Both the position numbers and the translations under genes were made by a program. A stretch of 24,849 nucleotides of DNA from an uncultured bacterium (GTDB taxonomy: Bacteria > Bacillota > Clostridia > Lachnospirales > Lachnospiraceae): the NCBI GenBank assembly GCA_905215405.1, contig CAJMQE010000055.1:1-24849 (forward strand), given 5' to 3'. The notes beneath the pieces were generated by a model. That model did not search any database and was not told the origin of the DNA. It saw nothing but the letters and a program-made list of their open reading frames with translations. Of the stretch, positions 7,342 through 14,436 are shown piece after piece. Position 1 is the stretch's first letter. Each line of letters starts with the position of its first letter.

Positions 7342-8823
7342 ATGAAAAACACGATTATACGAGGAACGATCGTACTAACTATTGCTGGTGTCATAACCCG
7401 TCTCATCGGATTCTATTACAGAATATTTCTTTCCAATGCTATTGGTGCAGAGGGAATGGGGCTTTATCAGCTTGTCTTTCCTGTCGCCGGACTGGGCTTT
7501 GCCATTTGTGTATCCGGTATACAGACTGCAATAGCAAAATTTGTAGCAGCGAATAAAAATTCCAGCAAGACACTGATTGCCGGTACTACCCTCTCGCTCC
7601 TACTCTCTGTCCTGTTTACTTTTGCTATCTTTTTTAACTCCCACTTTGTTGCAGAACGCATCCTTTTAAATGCAGAATGTGAAATGCTCATCAAAATTCT
7701 GGTGCTCTCCATTCCACTTTCCTGTGTACATAGTTGTATCAACGGCTATTATATCGGCCTTGAAAAGACCCGAGTTCCTGCATTCTCACAGCTTTTTGAG
7801 CAGATTATTCGTGTAGCAAGCGTCTATGTTCTGATCTATCTGTATCATTCTGCTGGAAAAGGCGTGACCCCTCTGGTTGCAATGTATGGTCTGGTATTCG
7901 GTGAAATTGCTTCTGTCATCTATTGTTTACTCAGCCTGGTATTTGCAAAACATTTTCACTTCCTCTGTACGGGATTAAGAAACGAATTTAAAAAGATTGT
8001 AGGATTTTCTGTTCCATTGACTGCAAATCGAATCCTGATGGCTTTACTACAGAGCGGAGAAGCCATTTTGATACCTGCCCAGCTGCGTGTCTTTGGCATG
8101 AGCAATTCAGAAGCCCTTAGTATTTATGGTGTATTAACCGGCATGGCTCTGCCAATTATCCTGTTTCCGTCAACGCTCATCAATTCCGCATCAACTATGA
8201 TCCTGCCATCCGTCTCAAAAGCGCAGTCTACAGGTGCTGAGGATACCATTTCAAAAACGATCAGTTCCTCACTTGAATACTGCATCACCCTCGGAATTTT
8301 CTGCACCGGTATGTTCGTTTTCTATGGTGCCAGAGCAGGAAGCATTATTTTTCACAATGACTCCGTTGCACATTTCATCTTCATTCTTGCCTGGTTATGC
8401 CCATTTCTATACATTGCCACAACTATGGGAAGCATTTTGAATGGACTTGGCAAGACCACTGCAACAAGTACACAGAATACCATTGGCATCCTGATTCGAA
8501 TCCTTTTTATCATCTTTCTGACAAAATACTACGGTATCAACGCCTATCTTTGGAGCCTGCTGATCAGCCAGGTATATGTCAGTGGTATGCATTTATTTTC
8601 CATCAGGCGCATGTATAAGATTTCCTTCCATTTTACCGATTACATATGCAAACCTGTTTTTTCAATTGCAATTTCGATTGGCATTTCACTGATTCTATTC
8701 CGACAGCTGGCTGTTTACAATCTATTTTCTGAAATAGTTCAGATTCTGATCGGTGCCGGGATTGCAACTGCTCTGTTCTTTTTATTCCAGATTCTGTATC
8801 GAAAAGATCCAAAACGTGCCTAA
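7342..8823 (+). CDS. SpoVB/MATE-type polysaccharide flippase family protein
   Basis: A 493-residue integral membrane protein with about 14 hydrophobic segments, of the MATE-like/polysaccharide flippase superfamily, SpoVB branch. The N-terminus IRGTIVLTIAGVITRLIGFYYRIF and AIGAEGMGLYQLVFPV are typical of that branch, which moves lipid-linked cell-wall or polysaccharide precursors across the membrane (SpoVB in spore cortex formation, YtgP/MurJ in growth). No glycosyltransferase or sporulation gene lies beside it, so its cargo is unknown. The ribosome binding site is weak (GAGTG about 9 bases upstream), but the reading frame begins exactly at the conserved N-terminus. It is divergent from iscR and closed by a strong terminator, so it is monocistronic. 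Confidence 0.88.
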   Translation: MKNTIIRGTIVLTIAGVITRLIGFYYRIFLSNAIGAEGMGLYQLVFPVAGLGFAICVSGIQTAIAKFVAANKNSSKTLIAGTTLSLLLSVLFTFAIFFNSHFVAERILLNAECEMLIKILVLSIPLSCVHSCINGYYIGLEKTRVPAFSQLFEQIIRVASVYVLIYLYHSAGKGVTPLVAMYGLVFGEIASVIYCLLSLVFAKHFHFLCTGLRNEFKKIVGFSVPLTANRILMALLQSGEAILIPAQLRVFGMSNSEALSIYGVLTGMALPIILFPSTLINSASTMILPSVSKAQSTGAEDTISKTISSSLEYCITLGIFCTGMFVFYGARAGSIIFHNDSVAHFIFILAWLCPFLYIATTMGSILNGLGKTTATSTQNTIGILIRILFIIFLTKYYGINAYLWSLLISQVYVSGMHLFSIRRMYKISFHFTDYICKPVFSIAISIGISLILFRQLAVYNLFSEIVQILIGAGIATALFFLFQILYRKDPKRA

Positions 8824-8826
8824 AGT

Positions 8827-8870
8827 AAAAGCCGGCGCACCGATTGTTTTAATCGGCTGCCGGCTTTTTT
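8827..8870 (+). terminator. Strong intrinsic terminator after SpoVB-like gene
   Basis: GCCGGC (8831-8836) pairs with GCCGGC (8859-8864) and CCGATT near 8840 pairs with AATCGG near 8851; the stem is followed by TTTTTT. A-rich flank on the left may let it also serve the convergent GNAT gene ending at 8962. Confidence 0.9.
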
Positions 8871-8961
8871 ACCATTATAATCAATGTTGTCTTGTAATTC
8901 ATACTTTTATGTCATGTGTCTGTTCCTACCCTTTACAGACGTTAGGTATGTAATCTTACAT

Positions 8962-9396
8962 TTACTTCTTATATTCCATTGGGGTATATCTGATACCATC
9001 TTTTTGCTGTTGTTCTGCTGTTTCCTGAAATCCATAATGCCGGTAGAACTCAACAACATCCGGTGCTGAATTTACTGTTATCTTTGCAACTGACGAATTG
9101 CCAATCACCTGATCAAGTAATGCCTTTCCAATCCCTTGTTCCTGTCTGCCCTCTTCAACGAACAACAGTGAAATATGACTGCCTCGCTCTTTTGTCGCTA
9201 TGACTCCAAGCAGGATTCCTTCTTCAAAAGCACCATATTTCTGCAGATTGGAAAACTGTTTCTCATCCTCAATAAATTCACAAAAATGCTGAATTCCTTC
9301 CTGTTCATAATCCGGTGCGACTGCCTTCATGAATACTTCCTTCACAAGACTTTCTGCCTCTTCACTTTCAGACTCTTTGATTTCCCTTATTATCAT
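8962..9396 (-). CDS. GNAT family N-acetyltransferase
   Basis: A 144-residue single-domain GNAT protein. The acetyl-CoA loop is seen in ISLLFVEEGRQEQGIGKALLDQ (about 75-96), with the R/Q-x-x-G-x-G/A signature as RQEQGIGKAL, followed by VNSAPDVVEFYRHYGF, the usual motif B. The acceptor is unknown. AAAGGAGG lies about 7 bases before the ATG. The gene starts 30 bases after the EamA stop codon on the same strand, so the two are probably co-transcribed; an exporter paired with an acetyltransferase can reflect detoxification, but that is only a guess here. Confidence 0.85.
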   Translation of the reverse strand: MIIREIKESESEEAESLVKEVFMKAVAPDYEQEGIQHFCEFIEDEKQFSNLQKYGAFEEGILLGVIATKERGSHISLLFVEEGRQEQGIGKALLDQVIGNSSVAKITVNSAPDVVEFYRHYGFQETAEQQQKDGIRYTPMEYKK

Positions 9397-9426
9397 TTTA
9401 TAGCCCTCCTTTATCTCTACAACATT

Positions 9427-10392
9427 TTACAATGTCTCGTCAGATAGCTTGCTGTCTTTTTGTTTCCCTCCCCTTTTTGCCTGATTGACAATAATAATGC
9501 CGATGCAAACCAGTACTAAAGCGATAAAATATCTGACTTTGAATATATCTTCATGTAATACAAGCCCTGCCAGAAATATTCCAGAAACCGGAACGACAAA
9601 GTTGTAAATACAGATTCTGCCAATTGGATTATATTTTAACAGGATTGCCCACAGCGTAAATGCAACAGATGAAAGCAGTGCCAGATATAAAAGCACCAGG
9701 ATGCCCTGTGTCGTTACCTGTGTAATTCTTCCTCCGAACAGAAGTCCTGCAACGATCAGGATTACACCACCGATTGTCAGATTGTATCCTGTTACGACCA
9801 TGGAATCTTCACGCTGAGTCAGCTTCTTACTTAAAACTCCACTGAACGAAAATGCAAATGCAGCAATTACAACAAAGCCTTCTCCCGTAAATGATACGTT
9901 TAAGGAGCCTGCGGAATCTTTACCAAGTGTTACGCAAAGTACACCTGCAAACCCGATCAGACATCCAAGGATCTTATTGCTATTAAGTTTATCATTCTGA
10001 TACAGAAAATGTGCCAGAATTACGGATATAAATGTTGTCGTCGCATTGACAATGGAGCCATTCGCAGCTGCTGCATTGGATACGCCGATGTAAAAGAAAA
10101 TATACTGAATCGTGGTCTGTACAATTCCCAAAAAGACCAGCTCCCCAACTGCATCTTTTTTTACCACTGGAATCTTCTTTTTCATGAGCATGTAGAACAG
10201 CAGAACAAGAATTCCTGCGATAGTAAACCTTATTCCCGCAAATAGAATTTTAGTACTTACGCTGTCTGTAATCGCAAAGCAGCGATACCCGATCTTAATA
10301 TATGGAATTGCACTGCCCCACAGGCAGTTACATAAAATTGCGATCAGGATCACAACAGTACTGTTTGTAAATATTTTTTCTGATTTTGTCAT
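9427..10392 (-). CDS. EamA (DMT superfamily) transporter
   Basis: A 321-residue membrane protein with ten predicted helices in two EamA repeats, at about residues 13-150 and 165-300. NCLWGSAIPYIKIGYR near the start and YNFVVPVSGIFLAGLVLHED near the end are the characteristic segments of the two halves. EamA proteins export amino acids, metabolites or drugs; the substrate here is unknown. A basic tail (NQAKRGGKQKDSK) follows the last helix, fitting a cytoplasmic C-terminus. Its ribosome binding site is modest (AAAAGG about 6 bases from the ATG). It precedes the GNAT gene and follows homoserine dehydrogenase by 77 bases. Export of a threonine-pathway amino acid is conceivable from position only. 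Confidence 0.88.
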   Translation of the reverse strand: MTKSEKIFTNSTVVILIAILCNCLWGSAIPYIKIGYRCFAITDSVSTKILFAGIRFTIAGILVLLFYMLMKKKIPVVKKDAVGELVFLGIVQTTIQYIFFYIGVSNAAAANGSIVNATTTFISVILAHFLYQNDKLNSNKILGCLIGFAGVLCVTLGKDSAGSLNVSFTGEGFVVIAAFAFSFSGVLSKKLTQREDSMVVTGYNLTIGGVILIVAGLLFGGRITQVTTQGILVLLYLALLSSVAFTLWAILLKYNPIGRICIYNFVVPVSGIFLAGLVLHEDIFKVRYFIALVLVCIGIIIVNQAKRGGKQKDSKLSDETL

Positions 10393-10447
10393 TTTCGTGC
10401 CTTTTAGAACCTTTTCTTATTTGTTTTTATCGTATACATCTGTCTTT

Positions 10448-10456
10448 ATTATAGCA
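10448..10456 (-). promoter_or_regulatory. Extended -10 promoter, EamA/GNAT pair
   Basis: Minus-strand TGCTATAAT is an extended -10 with a perfect TATAAT at 10448-10453, about 55 bases before the EamA ATG. The -35 position, over the end of the hom gene, has no good match. Confidence 0.4.
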
Positions 10457-10469
10457 CAAGCAGGCACAT

Positions 10470-11777
10470 TTAGTACACTCTGATCACTCCTGAGATTTCT
10501 TTTACTGCAGACATTCCTTTAAAAATCGTAAGTGCATCATTAAAATGTCTTTCCTGTACTTCATCTGTGATAATGACCAGTTCTGCAATTCCTTCTTTTC
10601 TGCTCTTTTGAACGATCTGTGCAATACAAACACCATTATTTCCAAGAACACTTGCAATGTTAGCAAGAACTCCAGGGCGGTCTGCTACCTGCAGGCGCAT
10701 AAAGAATTTACTATTAGTTTCTTCAATATGCTTGATCTTGAGATTCTTATAACAACTGCATCCAACACGTCCACAGCAACCATGCATAATGTTTCTCATA
10801 ACATCGACAATATCACCCATTACTGCACTCGCTGTCGGCATTTCACCTGCGCCACGCCCCATAAACATCGCATCGTCCATTGCTTCTCCGTGTACAAATA
10901 CCGCATTGAAGGAATCTCTTACTCCAGCCAGTGGATGATTTTCCTCAATCAGCATTGGATGTACTTTCACTTCGATCTCATTATCTGTGTTTCTCGCCAC
11001 ACCAAGAAGCTTGATCACATAGCCAAATTCTTTTGCATATCGGATATCTTCTGCTGATATTCTGGTGATTCCTTCTGTAAACACATCCGCAAATGTAACA
11101 CGTGAATTAAATGCAATCGAAGCCATAATAGCAATTTTTCTGCCCGCATCAAATCCCTGCACATCTGCTGTCGGATCTGCTTCTGCATAGCCAAGCTTTG
11201 TTGCATCTGCAAGTGCATCTGCGTAGCTCATGCCCTTTTCCGACATTTTTGTAAGAATATAATTCGTTGTACCATTTACAATTCCCATTACCTCTGTGAC
11301 ATGATTTCCTGCCATACTGGATTTCAACGGACGAATGATTGGAATTGCGCCACCGACTGCTGCCTCGAACTGCAGATCACATCCACTCTGATCAGACTCA
11401 CCCATGACTTCCTGTCCATGCTCAGCCAATAGATCCTTGTTGGCGGTCACGACCTGCTTACCTGCCTGTAGTGCTTCAATCACATAAGTCCTGGCTGGTT
11501 CTATTCCCCCCATCAGTTCTACAACAATTTCTATTTCAGGATCATTTACGATTTCTTGCCATGAATCCGTCAACACTTCTCTGTCAATCCCTGGTCGTTC
11601 TTTCTGCAGATTTCTGACAAGCACTTTTTTGATCTGCAGGCTTGCACCAGTCGTACTTTCAATATCTGCTGCCATCTCTTTGGCCAGTTTGCAGACGCCA
11701 CCACCAACAGTACCTGCTCCAAGAACTGCTGCTTTGATCACTCTTTTGTCTGAATTGTTTGTAGATTCTTTACTCAT
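10470..11777 (-). CDS. hom: Homoserine dehydrogenase with C-terminal ACT domain
   Basis: A 435-residue NAD(P)-dependent enzyme reducing aspartate semialdehyde to homoserine, the branch to threonine and methionine. The Rossmann motif is VLGAGTVGGGV (18-28), followed by TANKDLLAEHG (111-121) with K114. The catalytic/substrate region contains GTTNYIL (169-175) and GYAEADPTADVQGFDAGRK (196-213 region) with D210 and K213. The ACT domain (about 355-435, beginning FFMRLQVADRPGVLANIAS) likely binds threonine for feedback control. The ATG follows AAAGGAGA at normal spacing, giving a polar 12-residue lead before the fold. No thrB, thrC or lysC lies nearby and no T-box motif was seen in the leader, so it appears as a stand-alone gene. 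Confidence 0.96.
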   Translation of the reverse strand: MSKESTNNSDKRVIKAAVLGAGTVGGGVCKLAKEMAADIESTTGASLQIKKVLVRNLQKERPGIDREVLTDSWQEIVNDPEIEIVVELMGGIEPARTYVIEALQAGKQVVTANKDLLAEHGQEVMGESDQSGCDLQFEAAVGGAIPIIRPLKSSMAGNHVTEVMGIVNGTTNYILTKMSEKGMSYADALADATKLGYAEADPTADVQGFDAGRKIAIMASIAFNSRVTFADVFTEGITRISAEDIRYAKEFGYVIKLLGVARNTDNEIEVKVHPMLIEENHPLAGVRDSFNAVFVHGEAMDDAMFMGRGAGEMPTASAVMGDIVDVMRNIMHGCCGRVGCSCYKNLKIKHIEETNSKFFMRLQVADRPGVLANIASVLGNNGVCIAQIVQKSRKEGIAELVIITDEVQERHFNDALTIFKGMSAVKEISGVIRVY

Positions 11778-11860
11778 CGTATTCTCCTTTATTCAACATA
11801 TTCTCTATTTCACTTTTGTTTATTTCTTCACAATCTTTATTACTTTAAAAAGTTAAATTT

Positions 11861-11889
11861 ATTATAACAAATCTCGATACTTTTACAAA
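11861..11889 (-). promoter_or_regulatory. Promoter of hom
   Basis: Minus-strand TTTGTA (11884-11889), a 17-base spacer and TATAAT (11861-11866). The start would be near 11854, giving a leader of about 75 bases. Confidence 0.6.
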
Positions 11890-11922
11890 GTACTAAAATT
11901 AAAAATAATAAAATATAAATGA

Positions 11923-11940
11923 ACAATAAGTGATTATTGT
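11923..11940. promoter_or_regulatory. Operator-like dyad upstream of DUF2798 promoter
   Basis: ACAATAAGTGATTATTGT is a perfect inverted repeat of two 7-base arms around GTGA. It lies two bases before the -35 of the DUF2798 promoter and between the divergent hom and DUF2798 promoters, so it may bind a regulator. No regulator gene is adjacent. Confidence 0.5.
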
Positions 11941-11942
11941 GG

Positions 11943-11971
11943 TTGATTTTTCCATTTCTTTCTGTTATGAT
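11943..11971 (+). promoter_or_regulatory. Promoter of DUF2798 gene
   Basis: TTGATT (11943-11948), a 17-base spacer and TATGAT (11966-11971). The start would be near 11978, giving a leader of about 120 bases before the ATG at 12097. Confidence 0.65.
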
Positions 11972-12021
11972 AATCAACGAATTTAAATCGTAAAGAAATA
12001 TATTTGGTAAGATTGGAAACG

Positions 12022-12071
12022 ACACATGTGGCGAAGCTACTGATTAACGAACAACACACATGTGTTTTTTT
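12022..12071 (+). promoter_or_regulatory. Terminator-like attenuator hairpin in DUF2798 leader
   Basis: ACACATGTG (12022-12030) and CACATGTGT (12057-12065) form a 9-bp stem around a 26-base loop, followed at once by seven T residues. It stands between the promoter and the gene, so a transcript must read through it. Each arm also contains the self-complementary CACATGTG, so a pair of protein-binding sites is an alternative. No known riboswitch class is recognised. Confidence 0.6.
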
Positions 12072-12096
12072 GCGCCCATTTTTAGGAGGAGCTTTT

Positions 12097-12561
12097 ATGC
12101 CAAAGACAAAATTACAAAATATTATTTTCACAATTCTCATGGCGTTCGTCATGGTCTATGCAATGATCTGTTACAACATCAGCCTGAATATCGGCGGAAT
12201 GACCAATCAGGTATTTCTGATGGCTTTTCATGAACTGATCATTATGTTACCAGTTGCATTTATTCTTGAATTCTTCGTAGTTGAGAAGCTTTCAAAAATG
12301 CTTGCATTCCGTATTGTTACCCCACAGGATCGTCCAGCTTTTATCATTCTTGCAATTTCATCAATGATCGTATGTCTGATGTGTCCTATGATGAGTCTTG
12401 TCGCTACTATTCTTTTCAAGAATGCAGGTGTGAACTTCGTTGCTGTCTGGCTGCAGACAACAGCTATGAATTTCCCTATGGCACTGTTCTGGCAGATTTT
12501 CTTTGCCGGTCCACTTGTTCGACTGATTTTCAGAAGTGCTATGAAAGCAATGCATAAATAA
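12097..12561 (+). CDS. DUF2798 family membrane protein
   Basis: A 154-residue protein with four predicted membrane helices, of family DUF2798, function unknown. The start MPKTKLQNIIFTILMAFVMV and the phrases MTNQVFLMAFHEL, FILEFFVVEKL and FAGPLVRLIFR are the family hallmarks. The ATG at 12097 is chosen because TAGGAGGA lies 7-8 bases upstream; an in-frame extension to a TTG at 12004 lacks a ribosome binding site and would encode the leader hairpin. The gene is monocistronic: it has its own promoter, an operator-like dyad and a terminator-like hairpin upstream, and a strong terminator downstream. This points to an inducible response, but the signal is not visible. Confidence 0.82.
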   Translation: MPKTKLQNIIFTILMAFVMVYAMICYNISLNIGGMTNQVFLMAFHELIIMLPVAFILEFFVVEKLSKMLAFRIVTPQDRPAFIILAISSMIVCLMCPMMSLVATILFKNAGVNFVAVWLQTTAMNFPMALFWQIFFAGPLVRLIFRSAMKAMHK

Positions 12562-12616
12562 TCCAAGGCATTGCTCTTAATTTATTGATTTAACGTACGA
12601 ATTAATTTAACGAAGC

Positions 12617-12659
12617 AAAAGGCAGGTTCCAGTTTCAAACATACTGGACCTGCCTTTTT
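12617..12659. terminator. Bidirectional intrinsic terminator after DUF2798 gene
   Basis: AAAAGGCAGG followed by TCCAGT (12617-12633, one bulged T) pairs with ACTGG-ACCTGCC-TTTT (12643-12659). It has a T-run on each strand, so it can serve the DUF2798 gene and act as a second stop for transcription from the right. Confidence 0.9.
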
Positions 12660-12663
12660 GCAT

Positions 12664-12723
12664 AAAAAAGGTATTGGTTCCAGACAAGCAAATTCCCGCA
12701 AATTTCTTATCTGTACCAATACC
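12664..12723 (-). terminator. Intrinsic terminator of YvyF-like gene
   Basis: On the minus strand GGTATTGGT (12715-12723) pairs with ACCAATACC (12670-12678), with further pairing of ACAGA and TCTGG inside; six T residues follow (12664-12669). Confidence 0.75.
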
Positions 12724-12741
12724 GGTAACTTTCATTTATAT

Positions 12742-12787
12742 AACTGTAAACCGCAAAACCTGGTGAAAAAAGAACAGGTTGACAGTT
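12742..12787. repeat. Large hairpin in 3' region of YvyF-like gene
   Basis: AACTGTAAACC (12742-12752) pairs with GGTTGACAGTT (12777-12787) at 10 of 11 positions, and an alternative inner stem uses AACCTG (12757-12762) with CAGGTT (12775-12780). It stands 60 bases after the YvyF stop and just before the terminator. It could stabilise the mRNA end or be a small RNA; nothing more can be said. Confidence 0.45.
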
Positions 12788-12846
12788 TGGCCCATCGATC
12801 TGCTCTTGTATCAATATTAAAACTAAACATCTCTTCTTAGATATCT

Positions 12847-13257
12847 TTAATAATGCTGTATTCTCATTCTCGCATTGCCACTTCTGGATTGCTGTTGTAC
12901 TGCACCTGACTGGTCATTGTCTCCATATGCATGCTCCAGTCCATGTGCAAGTTTCAATTTACATGCTTCACAAAAACGGCCGCTTTTAATCTGCCTGCCA
13001 CAGCATTCACAAGGAATACCTACTGCAGATTCCTGTGAAAATTCAAGACGTTCTTCCTTTACCCAACGATAAATCGTCTGAACACTGATATCAAATTCTT
13101 TCGCTACTTCGTGCGCGCCTGCATGTGGATGATCATAGATATACTCTTTTACCATCTGAAATCTTTCTTCAAATACGCTCACGCAATGTGGACATAATTC
13201 CGGGCCAACGGCATAGTAAAATATTTTACCACAACTCCGACAGTTTAACAGTTTCAT
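12847..13257 (-). CDS. YvyF-like (TIGR03826 type) zinc-ribbon/HTH protein
   Basis: A 136-residue protein with an N-terminal zinc ribbon (NCRSCGKIFYY ... LCPHC), a central segment EYIYDHPHAGAHEVAKEFDIS-VQTIYRWVKEERL resembling a helix-turn-helix, and a second cysteine cluster (PCECCGRQI ... RFCEACKLKL). This matches the flagellar-operon protein YvyF family, whose members lie beside flgM in motile Firmicutes and whose biochemical role is unclear. Here no flagellar gene is near. AGAGGA seven bases upstream supports the ATG at 13257; an in-frame ATG at 13341 would add 28 residues but has a poor ribosome binding site. A consensus promoter lies about 310 bases upstream, leaving a long leader, and a terminator follows. 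Confidence 0.78.
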   Translation of the reverse strand: MKLLNCRSCGKIFYYAVGPELCPHCVSVFEERFQMVKEYIYDHPHAGAHEVAKEFDISVQTIYRWVKEERLEFSQESAVGIPCECCGRQIKSGRFCEACKLKLAHGLEHAYGDNDQSGAVQQQSRSGNARMRIQHY

Positions 13258-13575
13258 TAATAATTCCTCTTTCTTTACCTGTAAATGAATGAATTCAATT
13301 AAATCCGGACCGCCTTCAACCAGCCTGTATTTATCTTTCATTCTGATCTTCTTTTGTTAATGAATGTCTATACCCCTGTCTGACCATTTCAACCGATATA
13401 CAATTCTCTATCTGTGTTGGTCTCTTAGCCTCAGCTCTTACTTATACTTTCGTCTCATCTCAACTAGAAATGCACCTGCTTAAATTCCAGATACAATTCT
13501 GCCTGCTGTATCATAGTACTTTCGTGCTAATACGTAATACTTTCGCCCTATATACGTAATTAAATACATCTGTAA
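13258..13575 (-). other. Long untranslated leader of YvyF-like gene, with repeats
   Basis: About 310 bases separate the predicted start site from the YvyF-like ATG. Two adjacent direct repeats, 13518-13538 and 13539-13560, share ACTTTCG and TACGTAAT in plus-strand reading; a third ACTTTCG is at 13446-13452. ATACAATTCT occurs twice (13398-13407 and 13491-13500). No gene or known RNA motif is recognised, except that the YvyF frame itself is open back to 13341. Confidence 0.45.
13518..13560. repeat. Tandem pair of 21/22-bp direct repeats
   Basis: Units 13518-13538 and 13539-13560 are adjacent, each beginning ACTTTCG and ending TACGTAAT with a variable middle. Each contains the palindrome TACGTA. 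They lie just after the predicted -10 of the minus-strand promoter, a place suited to regulatory binding. Confidence 0.7.
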
Positions 13576-13604
13576 ATAATACCATTTATTGGATAAACTG
13601 TCAA
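13576..13604 (-). promoter_or_regulatory. Promoter of YvyF-like gene
   Basis: Minus-strand TTGACA (13599-13604), a 17-base spacer and TATTAT (13576-13581): close to consensus. The -35 directly adjoins the T-run of the upstream DUF554 operon terminator. Confidence 0.7.
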
Positions 13605-13645
13605 TCAAAAAAAAGCCTTACTGCATGATATTTTGCAATAAGGCT
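13605..13645 (-). terminator. Terminator of SLC13-dehydratase-DUF554 operon
   Basis: On the minus strand AGCCTTA-TTGCA (13634-13645) pairs with TGCAG-TAAGGCT (13614-13625) with one mismatch and an 8-base loop, followed by a T-run ending near 13607. Confidence 0.85.
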
Positions 13646-13726
13646 CTCTCAGTTCTCTATTTTGGTCTTGTCTATTCTTTTTTCTTCGATCTACTCTTTC
13701 AATCGCAAAGAATCTGTCAGTATTGT

Positions 13727-14422
13727 CTACATGATCTGCATCCATAGATAAGATAATGGAAGAATCAGAATAAATGCAGGCAATAAATTCAGGACACGAT
13801 ATGTTTTGATTCCACTGATCTTCAGGCCGACTGCAAGCGTGACCAGTCCACCACATGCTTTAAAATCACAAAGCATTGTTTCATTGATCAATGGCATCAG
13901 AATTGTTGCTGCAAGGAACAGAATCGTTCCAATACAAAACTGTGGAATTACAACTACCATAAGCAGATATCCTATGATAGAGCCAAAAATCACAGCCGTG
14001 AAGAAATCCAGTACGGACTTTGCAATCAGAATGGAATGATCTCCATTTATTCCAGAGACCAATGCACCAAAAATCCCAGTCCCACTAAAGCCAAATAAAA
14101 CGACCATACTGATCAGATGATCCATTTGTTCCTTTGATACAGCATCACCTGGTAATTTCTGTTCTGCTCGTTTTAATAACCCAGTCAGACCACTTTCCAG
14201 ATTCATCAGTTCTCCGGCAAGAGTTCCAAGAATCATAGCAAGAATTACCGCTGACAGTGATTTAACCTGCACGATCAGGGTAATTCCCATCATGATTGCA
14301 GACAACCCAAAAATATTTGTTAACGCTTGTCTAATTTTTTCGGATATAAATTTCCCCATCAGACCACCGGCAATGCAGCCAATTAAGACTGCACCGGCAT
14401 CAATTAAAACTCCTACTGGCAC
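13727..14422 (-). CDS. DUF554 family membrane protein
   Basis: A 231-residue protein with about seven hydrophobic segments, recognised as DUF554 from its start VGVLIDAGAVLIGCIAGGLMG and the phrase LFGFSGTGIFGALVSGINGDHSIL. Members are proposed to be transporters, but no substrate is established. It starts with GTG at 14422, preceded by GGAGG five bases away; no better ATG lies upstream in frame. It begins 14 bases after the stop of the dehydratase gene, and a terminator lies about 80 bases after its stop, so it is the last gene of the SLC13-dehydratase operon. Co-expression suggests a role in handling the same sugar acid, which is inference from position alone. Confidence 0.85.
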   Translation of the reverse strand: MPVGVLIDAGAVLIGCIAGGLMGKFISEKIRQALTNIFGLSAIMMGITLIVQVKSLSAVILAMILGTLAGELMNLESGLTGLLKRAEQKLPGDAVSKEQMDHLISMVVLFGFSGTGIFGALVSGINGDHSILIAKSVLDFFTAVIFGSIIGYLLMVVVIPQFCIGTILFLAATILMPLINETMLCDFKACGGLVTLAVGLKISGIKTYRVLNLLPAFILILPLSYLWMQIM

Positions 14423-14436
14423 ACTTACCTCCGAAT

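Noticed and set aside
11778..12000. Threonine T-box or other known riboswitch before hom
   Set aside because: No T-box core word or terminator/antiterminator pair is visible, and the predicted leader is only about 75 bases.
12658..12840. 60-codon plus-strand frame after the DUF2798 terminator
   Set aside because: It overlaps two hairpins and a terminator, with no ribosome binding site and no family resemblance.
13381..13410. Flagellar sigma-D promoter (CCGATAT word) near the YvyF-like gene
   Set aside because: The word is on the plus strand, pointing away from the gene, and lacks a TAAA box at the right distance.
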